In this document: one piece after another, positions 1-7,319 of the stretch
Numbering within the stretch: the first letter of the stretch is position 1
Layout of the letters: every line of letters starts with the position of its first letter
NCBI GenBank assembly: GCA_963784995.1
Contig: CAWATZ010000013.1
Coordinates: 806,001-870,000 of the forward strand
DNA length: 64,000 nt
Direction: 5' to 3'
Origin: CAWATZ01 sp963784995
GTDB lineage: Bacteria > Planctomycetota > Planctomycetia > Gemmatales > Gemmataceae
Notes under the pieces: generated by a model
Database searches by the model: none
What the model was told of the DNA's origin: nothing
The model's input: the letters and a program-made list of their open reading frames with translations, nothing else
Program-made: the position numbers and the translations under genes

Positions 1-73
1 CCAGGCCGAGCAGCACCAGCACCACCAGGGCCGACAGGCTGCTGGCCAGGGAGCGTTTGAGCAGGAACAGCAT
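1..73 (-). CDS. N-terminus of a membrane protein, cut by the window edge
   Basis: An ATG at 73 reads leftwards as a short basic stretch followed by a hydrophobic run rich in Leu, Val and Ala (24 residues visible), which looks like a first transmembrane helix or signal anchor. It begins one base after the TGA of the upstream phosphatase gene, so the two are almost certainly co-transcribed and translationally coupled. A phosphatase with a receiver-like domain followed at once by a membrane protein suggests a signalling partner such as a sensor, but only the N-terminus is visible and no family can be named. Confidence 0.6.
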   Translation of the reverse strand, partial: MLFLLKRSLASSLSALVVLVLLGL

Positions 74-74
74 G

Positions 75-1256
75 TCAGCGGCCAAACTCCAGGGCCAGCA
101 AGGTCAGGTCATCGGGCTGCGATTTGTCCGCGAACAGGTCGTGGGCCACGTTCTCGATGAACTCGCGCACGGGCAAGCTCCGGTGCCGCTCGCTGCACTC
201 CAGCAGCCGGCTGACCCCCGGCGTCAGACCATTGCTGGAAGCCTGGTCGATGCCGTCGCTGTACAGCAGCACCTTGTCGCCCGGCTTGAGGGTCCAGGTG
301 CGCTCCAGGAACTGAGCCTCGGCAATCCCCAGCAGCAGCCCTTCCTGCTGCCACAGCTGCAGTGGACCGCTGGCCGGGACGTAGAGCGGGTAGGGATGGC
401 CGGCCCGGGAGAAGGTGATCGTCCCCTCGACGTGATTGAACAGTGCGTAGACCATGGTGATAAACGGGCTCTCCGAGAGCCGCTGGTCGATCAGGTCCCT
501 GTTGAGCCGGGTCAGCACCTCGCCGGGCGGGATCAGGCGATACTCCTTGCCGAAGACCTCCTTGGTCCGCACCCCCTTCTTGACGTAGATCGTCAGCAGG
601 CTGGCCGGCACGCCATGTCCCATGGCGTCGGCGACGTACAGGCCGACGTGCTGCTCGTCCAGCCGGAAGACGTCGTAGAAGTCGCCGCCGACCCGGCCGC
701 AGAGCAGGTAATGGACGGCAAAGCGGACGTTGGCGATCTCCGGCAGGGACTGCGGCAGGAAACTGGACTGGATGCGCTGGGCCAGCTGCAGTTCCTGGTC
801 GATCTGCTGATAGGCCTGCTGCAAGCGTTTGTTGATGCGATGGAACTCGGCGCTCCTGCGTGCCAGGCGCTCGTGCGTCTCCTTGATGCGGAGCAAGGCC
901 GTGACCTGGGCGAGCAATTCGCCGGGTGCCAGGGGCCGCAGCAGGTAGGTGTCGGCCCCGGCCTCGAAGCCGGCCAGCCGGCCGGCCGGGGAGTGATCGT
1001 CGGTCACGAGCAGGATGGGCACGAAGCCATCCTCGAGCTGGGCCCGGACGCGCCGGCAAAACTCCAGGGCGTCGGCCTGGCCCTGCTGCCCCTCGACCAC
1101 GATCAGCTGGTAGCCCGCCAGGTCGGTCGGGTCGGGGGTGCCGAGCAAATGCCCGGCGACCTCGTGACCGCTGGTCCCCAGCAGACGGCGCAGCTCCGCC
1201 AGGGCAGCCACCTGGCTGACGCACGTGAGGACTCGGGGAAGGCCCTGGATTTGCAT
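75..1256 (-). CDS. PP2C/SpoIIE-type serine phosphatase with degenerate receiver domain
   Basis: Protein of 393 residues. Residues about 8-125 have the layout of a response-regulator receiver. A charged coiled-coil linker follows (about 135-170), then an RsbU/SpoIIE-type PP2C domain with the metal-binding signatures GGDFYD, ADAMGHG and QPDDLTLL. Such enzymes dephosphorylate anti-anti-sigma (STAS) proteins in partner-switching pathways. The receiver lacks the usual phospho-acceptor Asp (the strand reads LIVVEG) and the conserved Lys (LLRPL), so it may not take part in His-Asp relay. I chose the ATG at 1256, preceded by GGAG eight bases away, over a GTG at 1280. It is followed within one base by a membrane-protein gene. 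Confidence 0.9.
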   Translation of the reverse strand: MQIQGLPRVLTCVSQVAALAELRRLLGTSGHEVAGHLLGTPDPTDLAGYQLIVVEGQQGQADALEFCRRVRAQLEDGFVPILLVTDDHSPAGRLAGFEAGADTYLLRPLAPGELLAQVTALLRIKETHERLARRSAEFHRINKRLQQAYQQIDQELQLAQRIQSSFLPQSLPEIANVRFAVHYLLCGRVGGDFYDVFRLDEQHVGLYVADAMGHGVPASLLTIYVKKGVRTKEVFGKEYRLIPPGEVLTRLNRDLIDQRLSESPFITMVYALFNHVEGTITFSRAGHPYPLYVPASGPLQLWQQEGLLLGIAEAQFLERTWTLKPGDKVLLYSDGIDQASSNGLTPGVSRLLECSERHRSLPVREFIENVAHDLFADKSQPDDLTLLALEFGR

Positions 1257-1324
1257 GGTCGGCACTCCGGTTGCCTCCACTATACGAAGCGGACCGGCGT
1301 GCGCTAAGAGCGACCGGACAAAAC

Positions 1325-1448
1325 GGGTGTCCCTCTGGATGGTGGCGAGCGGCGCGGCGTCAGCCCGCCGGTGCTGGTGCGGACGATACCGGCCCGCTGC
1401 GCATCGCGCTGAAAGCGAAGCCGCTCGCCACCATCCAGAGGGACACCC
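1325..1448. repeat. Intergenic inverted repeat, 28-bp perfect outer arms, family C core
   Basis: Arms 1325-1352 and 1421-1448 are perfect reverse complements. The left arm runs into a core (GCGAGCGGCGCGGCGTCAGC and onward) that is also the left arm of the palindromes at 30619 and 50565, but here the right half of that core has diverged. It fills the gap between the divergent phosphatase gene and tRNA-Gly. No run of T follows either arm, so it is not a standard terminator. Confidence 0.9.
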
Positions 1449-1476
1449 AAGGACCGGGACATTTCCGAACTCCCTC

Positions 1477-1504
1477 TTGCAAATGGTGCCGCTGCCTTTA
1501 TAAT
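1477..1504 (+). promoter_or_regulatory. Sigma-70-type promoter of tRNA-Gly
   Basis: TTGCAA at 1477-1482 and a perfect TATAAT at 1499-1504, spacer 16 bp, placed 35 bases before the mature tRNA 5' end. Confidence 0.75.
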
Positions 1505-1538
1505 TCCGGTTGGATGGGGTCAGTTTGCTGACCCTGAT

Positions 1539-1611
<73 letters not shown>

Positions 1612-1630
1612 CTACAAGTGCCGAAAACAT

Positions 1631-1652
1631 AAGGAGTTACGGCTCCTTTTTT
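1631..1652 (+). terminator. Rho-independent terminator of tRNA-Gly
   Basis: AAGGAG and CTCCTT pair around loop TTACGG, running into a T-tract (1647-1652), 20 bases past the tRNA. Confidence 0.8.
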
Positions 1653-1664
1653 GCAGCGGGAGTT

Positions 1665-2379
1665 TGTAGCGGATCTTGTAGCGAAACGGGTCCGCCCGCC
1701 ATCGATCATGGCGGCCACACGTTTGCCAGCCAATTCGGCGCTAGCTGGCACCAACCCCCTACGCCAACGCAGCAGCTCGCGGGAGCGGCAAGTCAGCACC
1801 GAGGCGCCCAGCTGGCGGGCGATGCGATGCACGACCTTGATGTCCAGCGGCGTGCCACGAGCGGCCAATTCCTGCTGGGCGATCTGGTAGGAAGGCAGCA
1901 GGGCGCACTGGCGTCCCACCAGGCTGACCAGGGCCGGGCTGGAACCTTCGCTGATACCCAGGACGGACAACTCGGGATACAGTCCGGCCCCTTCGCGCCC
2001 CGGCCTTTGCCGGTGCGGGCCGCTGGCCCGCAGCAGAGGGTGGAGAGGTAGAGGACGAGGCCGCCGAGCAGACGCAGGGTGAGAGGTCGGCGCTGGGGCT
2101 TGCGAAGGGGCCGGGGGGCCTGGGTTACTTTTTTTTGGCGGCGTCGGCCAGAGGTTGCTGCTGGGCAGCATGGGCCAGCAGGCTGGCGACGAGTTGATCG
2201 GCGAGCTTGCCGAAGGCGTGGTGGATCTGGGGCTCCAGCAAGGCGAAGGCAGCGGGGTCGCGTGCCAGTTGCTCAGCCCAGAGTTGCTGCTGGGAAGCGA
2301 GATGGGCACGGATCTGCTCGACAGCTTGGTCGGGGGAGGGGACATCGGGGCCTTGAGGGGATTCGAGTCGAACACGCAT
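1665..2379 (-). pseudogene. Truncated ISKra4-like transposase relic
   Basis: An ATG at 2379 opens an 84-residue frame (charged, helical, ending at a TAA at 2125-2127). Just past an A8 run on the coding strand (2129-2136) a second frame carries sequence I recognise as ISKra4-type transposase: YPELSVLGISEG, then SYQIAQQELAARGTPLDIK, then AGKRVAAMIDGGRTR. Homology stops at about 1670, next to the tRNA-Gly terminator, so the catalytic C-terminal half is gone. The second frame is +1 relative to the first. That could reflect slippage at the A8 run, as in some insertion sequences, or simple decay. No clear terminal inverted repeats were seen. Confidence 0.65.
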
Positions 2380-2456
2380 GGTTGGTCCTTTCGTGGCACG
2401 TCACTCCTCCTGCTTGCAAGAGCCGGGGAGGCCAACAATGGCTCCCCTTTTTGGGA

Positions 2457-3056
2457 ATGGACCCGCTTATGTGGTCAACCCGAACCGAACACCTGGCCAA
2501 CGGACGGATTCGCAAGGTCTTCCTGGAACTGGCCTCCTCGCCCGTCCCGTTCGCAGATGTCCTGCGTCTGTGGCGGCACGATGCGGCCTTTCGTTCCTTT
2601 TTCATCTCCTTGCTGGCCGATGCCCCCTTCTCGGCGTTTCGCTGGGAGACGCCGCCGATCACGGCCGCCTCGGCACAGCGACCCTTTGAGTTTGTCTTGC
2701 TGGACAGTCCCGGTCTGGCCCAGCAACCCGATCGCATCGCCTTCGCGGATCACTTTGCCGCCGCGGATGGCAAGAGCGTCGTATCGTTCCCCAACCTGGG
2801 TGGCGATGCGATCCTCGTCGTTCCCTGTCCCGCTGGCCCAATTTCGGCGTATGGGCACGTGGCGGCGTTTGTTCGAGAAGCTCCGGAAGCCCAGAAGCAC
2901 TCCTTGTGGGAGCTTGTTGGGACGGTCATGCAGCAGCAGCTTGGGAAGACGCCCATCTGGCTCAGCACGGCGGGAGCAGGAGTGTCGTGGCTTCACGTGA
3001 GACTGGATCGCCGGCCCAAGTACTATGGTTACGCCCCGTACCGGGACCTTCCCTGA
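2457..3056 (+). CDS. DUF6940 family protein
   Basis: A 199-residue soluble protein without signal peptide. It matches my recollection of DUF6940, whose conserved blocks are visible: FEFVLLDSPGLA near the middle, then VVSFPNLGGDAILVVPCP and IWLSTAGAGVSWLHVRLDRR followed by PKYYGYAPYR at the C-terminus. The function of this family is not known to me. Start taken at ATG 2457; ATG 2469 is possible. The last 95 bases overlap the 3' end of queA on the opposite strand. Confidence 0.8.
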   Translation: MDPLMWSTRTEHLANGRIRKVFLELASSPVPFADVLRLWRHDAAFRSFFISLLADAPFSAFRWETPPITAASAQRPFEFVLLDSPGLAQQPDRIAFADHFAAADGKSVVSFPNLGGDAILVVPCPAGPISAYGHVAAFVREAPEAQKHSLWELVGTVMQQQLGKTPIWLSTAGAGVSWLHVRLDRRPKYYGYAPYRDLP

Positions 3057-4119
3057 CAGACTCTCCCGGCACGATCAGCATGGCGTCGCCGTAGCTGTAG
3101 AAGCGATAGCGCTCCGCGATGGCCAGCCGATAGCTTTCGCGCAGCGACTCCCAGCCGGTGAAGGCGGCGACCAGGAGCAGCAGGCTGGAGCGCGGCAAAT
3201 GGAAGTTGGTGATCAGGGCATCGACCACGCGGAACTCGAAGGGCGGGCAGATGGTCAGCTCGGTCTGCCCGGCCCACGGCTGGAGGGTTCCCTGCCGGGC
3301 GGCCGTCTCCAGGGTCCGCGTGGTCGTGGTGCCGACCGCGATCACTCGACCGCCACGCTGCCGGCACTCCGTGATGGCTTGAACCGTCTCGGCTGAAACC
3401 TCGCACCATTCCGGGTGGACCCGGTGCTGGGTCACGTCCTCGACCTGGATTGGCTGGAAGGTGCCGATGCCGACGTGCAGCGTCACGGTGGCTCGCTCGA
3501 TGCCGCGGTCGGCCAGCTGTTGCAGCAGCTCGGGGGTGAAGTGCAGGCCAGCGGTCGGAGCTGCCACCGAGCCTGCCTTCTCAGCAAAGACGGTCTGATA
3601 GCGCTGCCGGTCGCCCGGTCCTTCCTGCCCCTTACGTACGTAGGGCGGCAGCGGCACCTGTCCGAAGCGGCCCAGCAGCTCCGGTACGCTGCCGCTCTGC
3701 TCGGGCCGCACCAGCCAGCGGCCCTCGGGCGTCCGGCCTTGCAGACGCAGCGATAGCGGTTCGAGTCCAGACATCGGACTCGGAGGATCAACCAGGATGG
3801 TGGCACCAACCTCCGGCCGGCCGCGCGTTTGACAGAGCAGCTCCCAATCTCCCTCCAGATGCTGCCGCAGAAACAGCCCCTCCCACTTGCCTCCGGTGCG
3901 GGCTTTCCGGCCCAGCAGCCGGGCGGGCAGGACCTGGGTGTTGTTCAGCACCAGCAGGTCGCCGGGCCGGAGCAATTCGGGCAGATCGCGGAAGAGATGA
4001 TGTCCCAGCGGCGGACCACCCCGCCGGACCAGCAGCAGCCGGGAATGGTCGCGCCGGGCGCTGGGATGCTGGGCGATCAGCTCCGGAGGCAGATCGTAGT
4101 CCAGCTCGCTGACGTGCAT
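2962..4119 (-). CDS. queA: S-adenosylmethionine:tRNA ribosyltransferase-isomerase
   Basis: QueA transfers and isomerises the ribosyl group of SAM onto 7-aminomethyl-7-deazaguanine in tRNA, giving epoxyqueuosine, the penultimate step of queuosine synthesis. Signatures: N-terminal ELDYDLPPELIAQHPSARRD, LLVLNNTQVLPARL, the strongly conserved VAAPTAGLHFTPELL, TLHVGIGTFQPI and NFHLPRSSLLLLVAAF. The family normally ends near the YGDAMLI block. Here about 35 extra residues follow, encoded in the stretch that overlaps the convergent DUF6940 gene. Length 385, otherwise full. No other queuosine genes are nearby. Confidence 0.96.
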   Translation of the reverse strand: MHVSELDYDLPPELIAQHPSARRDHSRLLLVRRGGPPLGHHLFRDLPELLRPGDLLVLNNTQVLPARLLGRKARTGGKWEGLFLRQHLEGDWELLCQTRGRPEVGATILVDPPSPMSGLEPLSLRLQGRTPEGRWLVRPEQSGSVPELLGRFGQVPLPPYVRKGQEGPGDRQRYQTVFAEKAGSVAAPTAGLHFTPELLQQLADRGIERATVTLHVGIGTFQPIQVEDVTQHRVHPEWCEVSAETVQAITECRQRGGRVIAVGTTTTRTLETAARQGTLQPWAGQTELTICPPFEFRVVDALITNFHLPRSSLLLLVAAFTGWESLRESYRLAIAERYRFYSYGDAMLIVPGESVREGPGTGRNHSTWAGDPVSREATTLLLPPC

Positions 4120-4131
4120 GACAGATCCGAG

Positions 4132-4188
4132 GTAGGACGGCTCTCCTGAGCCGTCCGGTGTGAAGACGGCTCAGGAGAGCCGTCCTAC
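4132..4188. repeat. Intergenic palindrome, perfect 24-bp stem
   Basis: Arms 4132-4155 (GTAGGACGGCTCTCCTGAGC and onward) and 4165-4188, nine-base loop. It fills the space between the start of queA and the stop codon of the PQQ-type gene. No T-tract. Confidence 0.93.
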
Positions 4189-4189
4189 G

Positions 4190-5587
4190 TCATTTGCCCG
4201 CTTTGACGTCGTAACAGAAGACCAGCTCCTGATCGCGCAGATAGAGCAGGCCGTCGGCCAGCACCGGATGCGTCCAGACCTTGCCATTGGGTTTCCGCAG
4301 CGTCGAGCGCTTCGGAAGCGGGAATCGGCCGTTCTCCTTGTACGCCGCCGGCGAGGCGTCCAGCAGGCCGACTTCGCCCTTTTGCTCCGCCAGGCAGATC
4401 AGGTTGCCGTCGGCGCAGATCACCGAGCCCATGCCGAGGCCGCGAGCGGGCGAGGTCCACTTGATCTCGCCCGTGGCCCACTCCTGGCACATCCAGTTCC
4501 GCCTCTCGTGACTGCCGTAGACGTACTTGTCCACCAGTACCACGCCGCCCTGCTGATTGGCGATTTGCTTGTTGGACCAGACCTCCTTGATCTTGAACTT
4601 GCCGCCCGCCGGCTGCAGCTCCAGGAGGTCGGCGCCGACACTGTAGCCGACCGTCAGATAGACCTGGTTGCCGTGGACCAGCGGCGAGGTGCAGATCACG
4701 TCGGGACAGTCGTTCTCGCGGGTAAACCGCCACAGCAGCGCGCCGTTCTTGGCCGAGACGCCCACCGCTCCATTCTGGGTCATGGCAATGACCATCTTGA
4801 CGCCGGCAATCTCGGCCAGGACCGGGGCCGCGTAGGTGGTCTTGTCCGTGACCTCCTTGCTCTGCCAGCGAACGTTGCCCGTCTTCAGATCCAGGGCCGC
4901 GACCAACCCCTTGGGACCGCCGGGAGTCACGATCACCTGATCGCCGTCGATCAGCGGCGCTGCCGCGTAGCCCCAACCAAACTTGCTGGTCGGATCGTTC
5001 TGGACTGGATTGACCTCGCCACTCAGGGCGGCTGGCAGGTTCTTGCGCCAGCGTTCCTTGCCGTTGGCCGGATCGACGCAGATCAGCTCGCCCTGGCTGC
5101 CCAGGCCGACCAGGTGGTCACCCCGGAGGACCGGCGAGGCGTTGGGCCCGCCGCTGAAGGAATTGCCCTCGTAGTCATACATCTTGCCGACTTTCGTCGC
5201 CCACAGTTCCTTGCCCTTGTCATTCAGAGCGAACACGTACTCCTCGCCGTTGCGGGCCCCCATCAGGTAGACCTTGCCACCGAGCACAACCGGGGACGTG
5301 TAGCCGGTGCCGGCGTTCTCATAGGCCCAGACCAGCGGCGGACCACCCTTGGGCCAGGTCTTGAGCAGGCCCTTCTCGGGAGAATTGCCATTGCCCAGGG
5401 GCCCGCCCCACTGTGGCCAGCCTGCCGCCTGGGCCTCGGCCGGCGGCGCTGGGGCGGATTCCTTCGCACTCTCGCCCGGTGCGGCCGCATACTCTTTTGC
5501 CGGGTAACAGCCGCAATCCTTGCTGCACCCCACCAGGAGTCCGACGATTACACTCAGCGGCAGCAGTAACATCGTGCAAGTTCGCAT
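4190..5587 (-). CDS. PQQ-type beta-propeller lipoprotein
   Basis: A 465-residue protein with signal peptide and lipobox GLLVGC (Cys21), so probably membrane-anchored outside the cytoplasm. After a low-complexity Ala/Pro/Glu linker the chain shows repeated beta-propeller blades of the PQQ/outer-membrane-assembly type (WPQWGGPLGNG, GKVYLMGARNGEEYVFALN, VALDLKTGNVRWQSKEV). It has no obvious dehydrogenase active site. Planctomycetes encode many such WPQWRGP proteins of unknown substrate. The start at ATG 5587 is set by the signal peptide; the frame stays open upstream only because it reads through a palindrome. It is paralogous to the next gene, which is co-directional and lies upstream. Confidence 0.88.
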   Translation of the reverse strand: MRTCTMLLLPLSVIVGLLVGCSKDCGCYPAKEYAAAPGESAKESAPAPPAEAQAAGWPQWGGPLGNGNSPEKGLLKTWPKGGPPLVWAYENAGTGYTSPVVLGGKVYLMGARNGEEYVFALNDKGKELWATKVGKMYDYEGNSFSGGPNASPVLRGDHLVGLGSQGELICVDPANGKERWRKNLPAALSGEVNPVQNDPTSKFGWGYAAAPLIDGDQVIVTPGGPKGLVAALDLKTGNVRWQSKEVTDKTTYAAPVLAEIAGVKMVIAMTQNGAVGVSAKNGALLWRFTRENDCPDVICTSPLVHGNQVYLTVGYSVGADLLELQPAGGKFKIKEVWSNKQIANQQGGVVLVDKYVYGSHERRNWMCQEWATGEIKWTSPARGLGMGSVICADGNLICLAEQKGEVGLLDASPAAYKENGRFPLPKRSTLRKPNGKVWTHPVLADGLLYLRDQELVFCYDVKAGK

Positions 5588-5625
5588 GCGCGTTGCTCCG
5601 TCAAGGGGTTCCGAATCGGATCCGG

Positions 5626-5679
5626 AAGCCGCTTGCGGCTTAGCGCAAACAGGCGGGTGCGCTAAGCCGCAAGCGGCTT
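5626..5679. repeat. Family B intergenic palindrome, 22-bp stem
   Basis: Arms 5626-5647 and 5658-5679 (core AGCCGCTTGCGGCTTAGCGC) are perfect, with a 10-base loop. The same core recurs at 36237 and 48196. It sits between two paralogous PQQ-type genes. Confidence 0.93.
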
Positions 5680-5693
5680 GGGGATCAAGGCGC

Positions 5694-6977
5694 TTACCGG
5701 GCCTTGCTGACATCGTAGCAGAAGATCAGGTCCTGGTCACGCAGATAGAGCTTGCCGTTGGACACCACCGGATGAGTCCAGATCTGCCCCCGCTTCCGCG
5801 GTTGGCTGGTCTGTTGCGGGATTTTGAAGCGGCCCGTCTCCTTCCAGCCGGACGGGCTGGCCGAGGCCAGGACACAGAGGCCGTCCCGTTCCGCGTAGCA
5901 GTACAGATGGCCGTCGGCGCAGGTCACACTGCCCTTGCCCACGGCCCTCGACGTCCACACCACCTTGCCGGTCTTGAACTCCATGCAGGTCCAGCCGCCG
6001 TTTTCCGAGTAGCCGTACAGGGAATCGCCGACCAGCACCACGCCGCCGTGGTGATTGGTCATGCTCTTGTTGCTGTAGACCTCGGCCACCTTGAAACCGT
6101 CGCTGCCGGGAGTGATCTGGAGCAGGGCACATCCGGCACCGTAGCCGGAGGTGACGTAGACGAAGTTGTCTTTGACGATGGGCGTGGGGATGGCCGCGGT
6201 CCGGCTCGTGCGTGCAAAGCGCCAGAGAAGTTTGCCGTCCGCGGCCGCCACGCCGGCCACGCTGGTGCCGGTCATCAGCACGTACTGGCGAACTCCGCCG
6301 ACCTCGGCGACGACCAGCGAGGAGTAGCCGACGGCATCCTTGAACTCGGTGCTGCGCCACTTCAGTTCGCCGCTCTTCTTGTCGAAGGCGGCGATGGCAC
6401 CCTGATTGCCGCCCGGAGAGGCCACGACCAGGTCGCCATCAACCAGCGGCGACTCGGTGTAGCCCCAGCCCGACATCTGATTGCCGCCCAGGTCGGTCTT
6501 GAGCCCCTTGGACCAGATTTTCTTGCCGGTCCTGGCGTCAACACAGACCAGGTTGCCCTGCCCGCCAATGCCGAAGATCAGGTTGCCGTCCACCGTGGGC
6601 GTGCCGCGCGGCCCATCACACCAGTTGTTCACGAACAGCGGACCCACCTCGGCCGACCAGACCTTCTGGCGCGTGTTCAGGTCGATGGCGTAGAGGAACT
6701 CGGTGCCCTCGAGGGCACCCATGGTGTACAGTCGGTCGCCGACCACGGCAAAGCCGGACATGCCGATGCCGGCCTCCTTGAAGGTCCAGAGGAGCCTGGG
6801 ACCGCCTTCGGGCCAGGCGGCGAGCAGGCCGGTTTCCCTGGACACGTCGGTGCGATCCGGGCCGCGCCACTGCGGCCAGTCGAACTTGGCGGTTTGCGGC
6901 GCTGGCGCCGGGGCGGAACAGGCCGAGGCGGCTCCAATCAGGATCAGGGTAAGTAACAGCAGCGTTCGGGTCTTCAT
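5694..6977 (-). CDS. Secreted PQQ-type beta-propeller protein
   Basis: A 427-residue protein with an N-terminal hydrophobic signal ending near AASAC (Cys20; the position three residues before the Cys is Ala, so lipidation is uncertain). Propeller blades follow the pattern DWPQWRGPDRTDVS, LLWTFKEAG, LYAIDLNTRQKVWSAEV, IAAFDKKSGELKWRS. Start ATG 6977 is supported by GAGG six bases upstream; in-frame ATGs further up are less likely. It resembles the downstream neighbour (4190-5587), suggesting tandem duplication, with a palindrome separating the two. Substrate unknown. Confidence 0.86.
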   Translation of the reverse strand: MKTRTLLLLTLILIGAASACSAPAPAPQTAKFDWPQWRGPDRTDVSRETGLLAAWPEGGPRLLWTFKEAGIGMSGFAVVGDRLYTMGALEGTEFLYAIDLNTRQKVWSAEVGPLFVNNWCDGPRGTPTVDGNLIFGIGGQGNLVCVDARTGKKIWSKGLKTDLGGNQMSGWGYTESPLVDGDLVVASPGGNQGAIAAFDKKSGELKWRSTEFKDAVGYSSLVVAEVGGVRQYVLMTGTSVAGVAAADGKLLWRFARTSRTAAIPTPIVKDNFVYVTSGYGAGCALLQITPGSDGFKVAEVYSNKSMTNHHGGVVLVGDSLYGYSENGGWTCMEFKTGKVVWTSRAVGKGSVTCADGHLYCYAERDGLCVLASASPSGWKETGRFKIPQQTSQPRKRGQIWTHPVVSNGKLYLRDQDLIFCYDVSKAR

Positions 6978-7133
6978 CGGGGACCTCGTCATCAGGGGTA
7001 GGGCCGAATACGGCCGATGGCGGGGGAGGTTGGGAGAGTCAAACCGCCTTGGGCCTGGCACAGCCGGGCGTGGCAGGATTCTCTCAGGCAGTATAAGGAA
7101 CCAGCGGGAGAGGAACAAGACTGCGCCCTCGCC

Positions 7134-7235
7134 CCCAGGGCTCACGCCCTGGTCTATTGACTGCCGCCCCTTCGGGGCTCTTTGTCTTCAGCCCCGAAGG
7201 GGCGGCAGTCAATAGACCAGGGCGTGAGCCCTGGG
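7134..7235. repeat. 46-bp perfect inverted repeat, longest stem in the window
   Basis: Arms 7134-7179 and 7190-7235 are exact reverse complements with a 10-base loop, in the gap between divergent genes. The outer part (CCAGGGCTCACGCCCTGG) and inner part (CCCCTTCGGGG) are themselves palindromic. Transcribed either way it would form a very stable hairpin. Confidence 0.95.
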
Positions 7236-7319
7236 TGGCTGGGGAGTTGGGCGGCCGGCTGGCTTTTTCAGCGGTTCGGCAATACCATCAACAGCATCCC
7301 TTGTCAGGAGCCTGCCGTC

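Noticed and set aside
57..1307. A 416-codon plus-strand frame opposite the phosphatase
   Set aside because: Antisense shadow of a gene with clear PP2C motifs; it shows no domain of its own.
4132..4188. The intergenic palindromes as ordinary Rho-independent terminators
   Set aside because: Stems are far longer than usual and no T-tract follows on either strand; only 1631, 10501 and 59708 look like true terminators.
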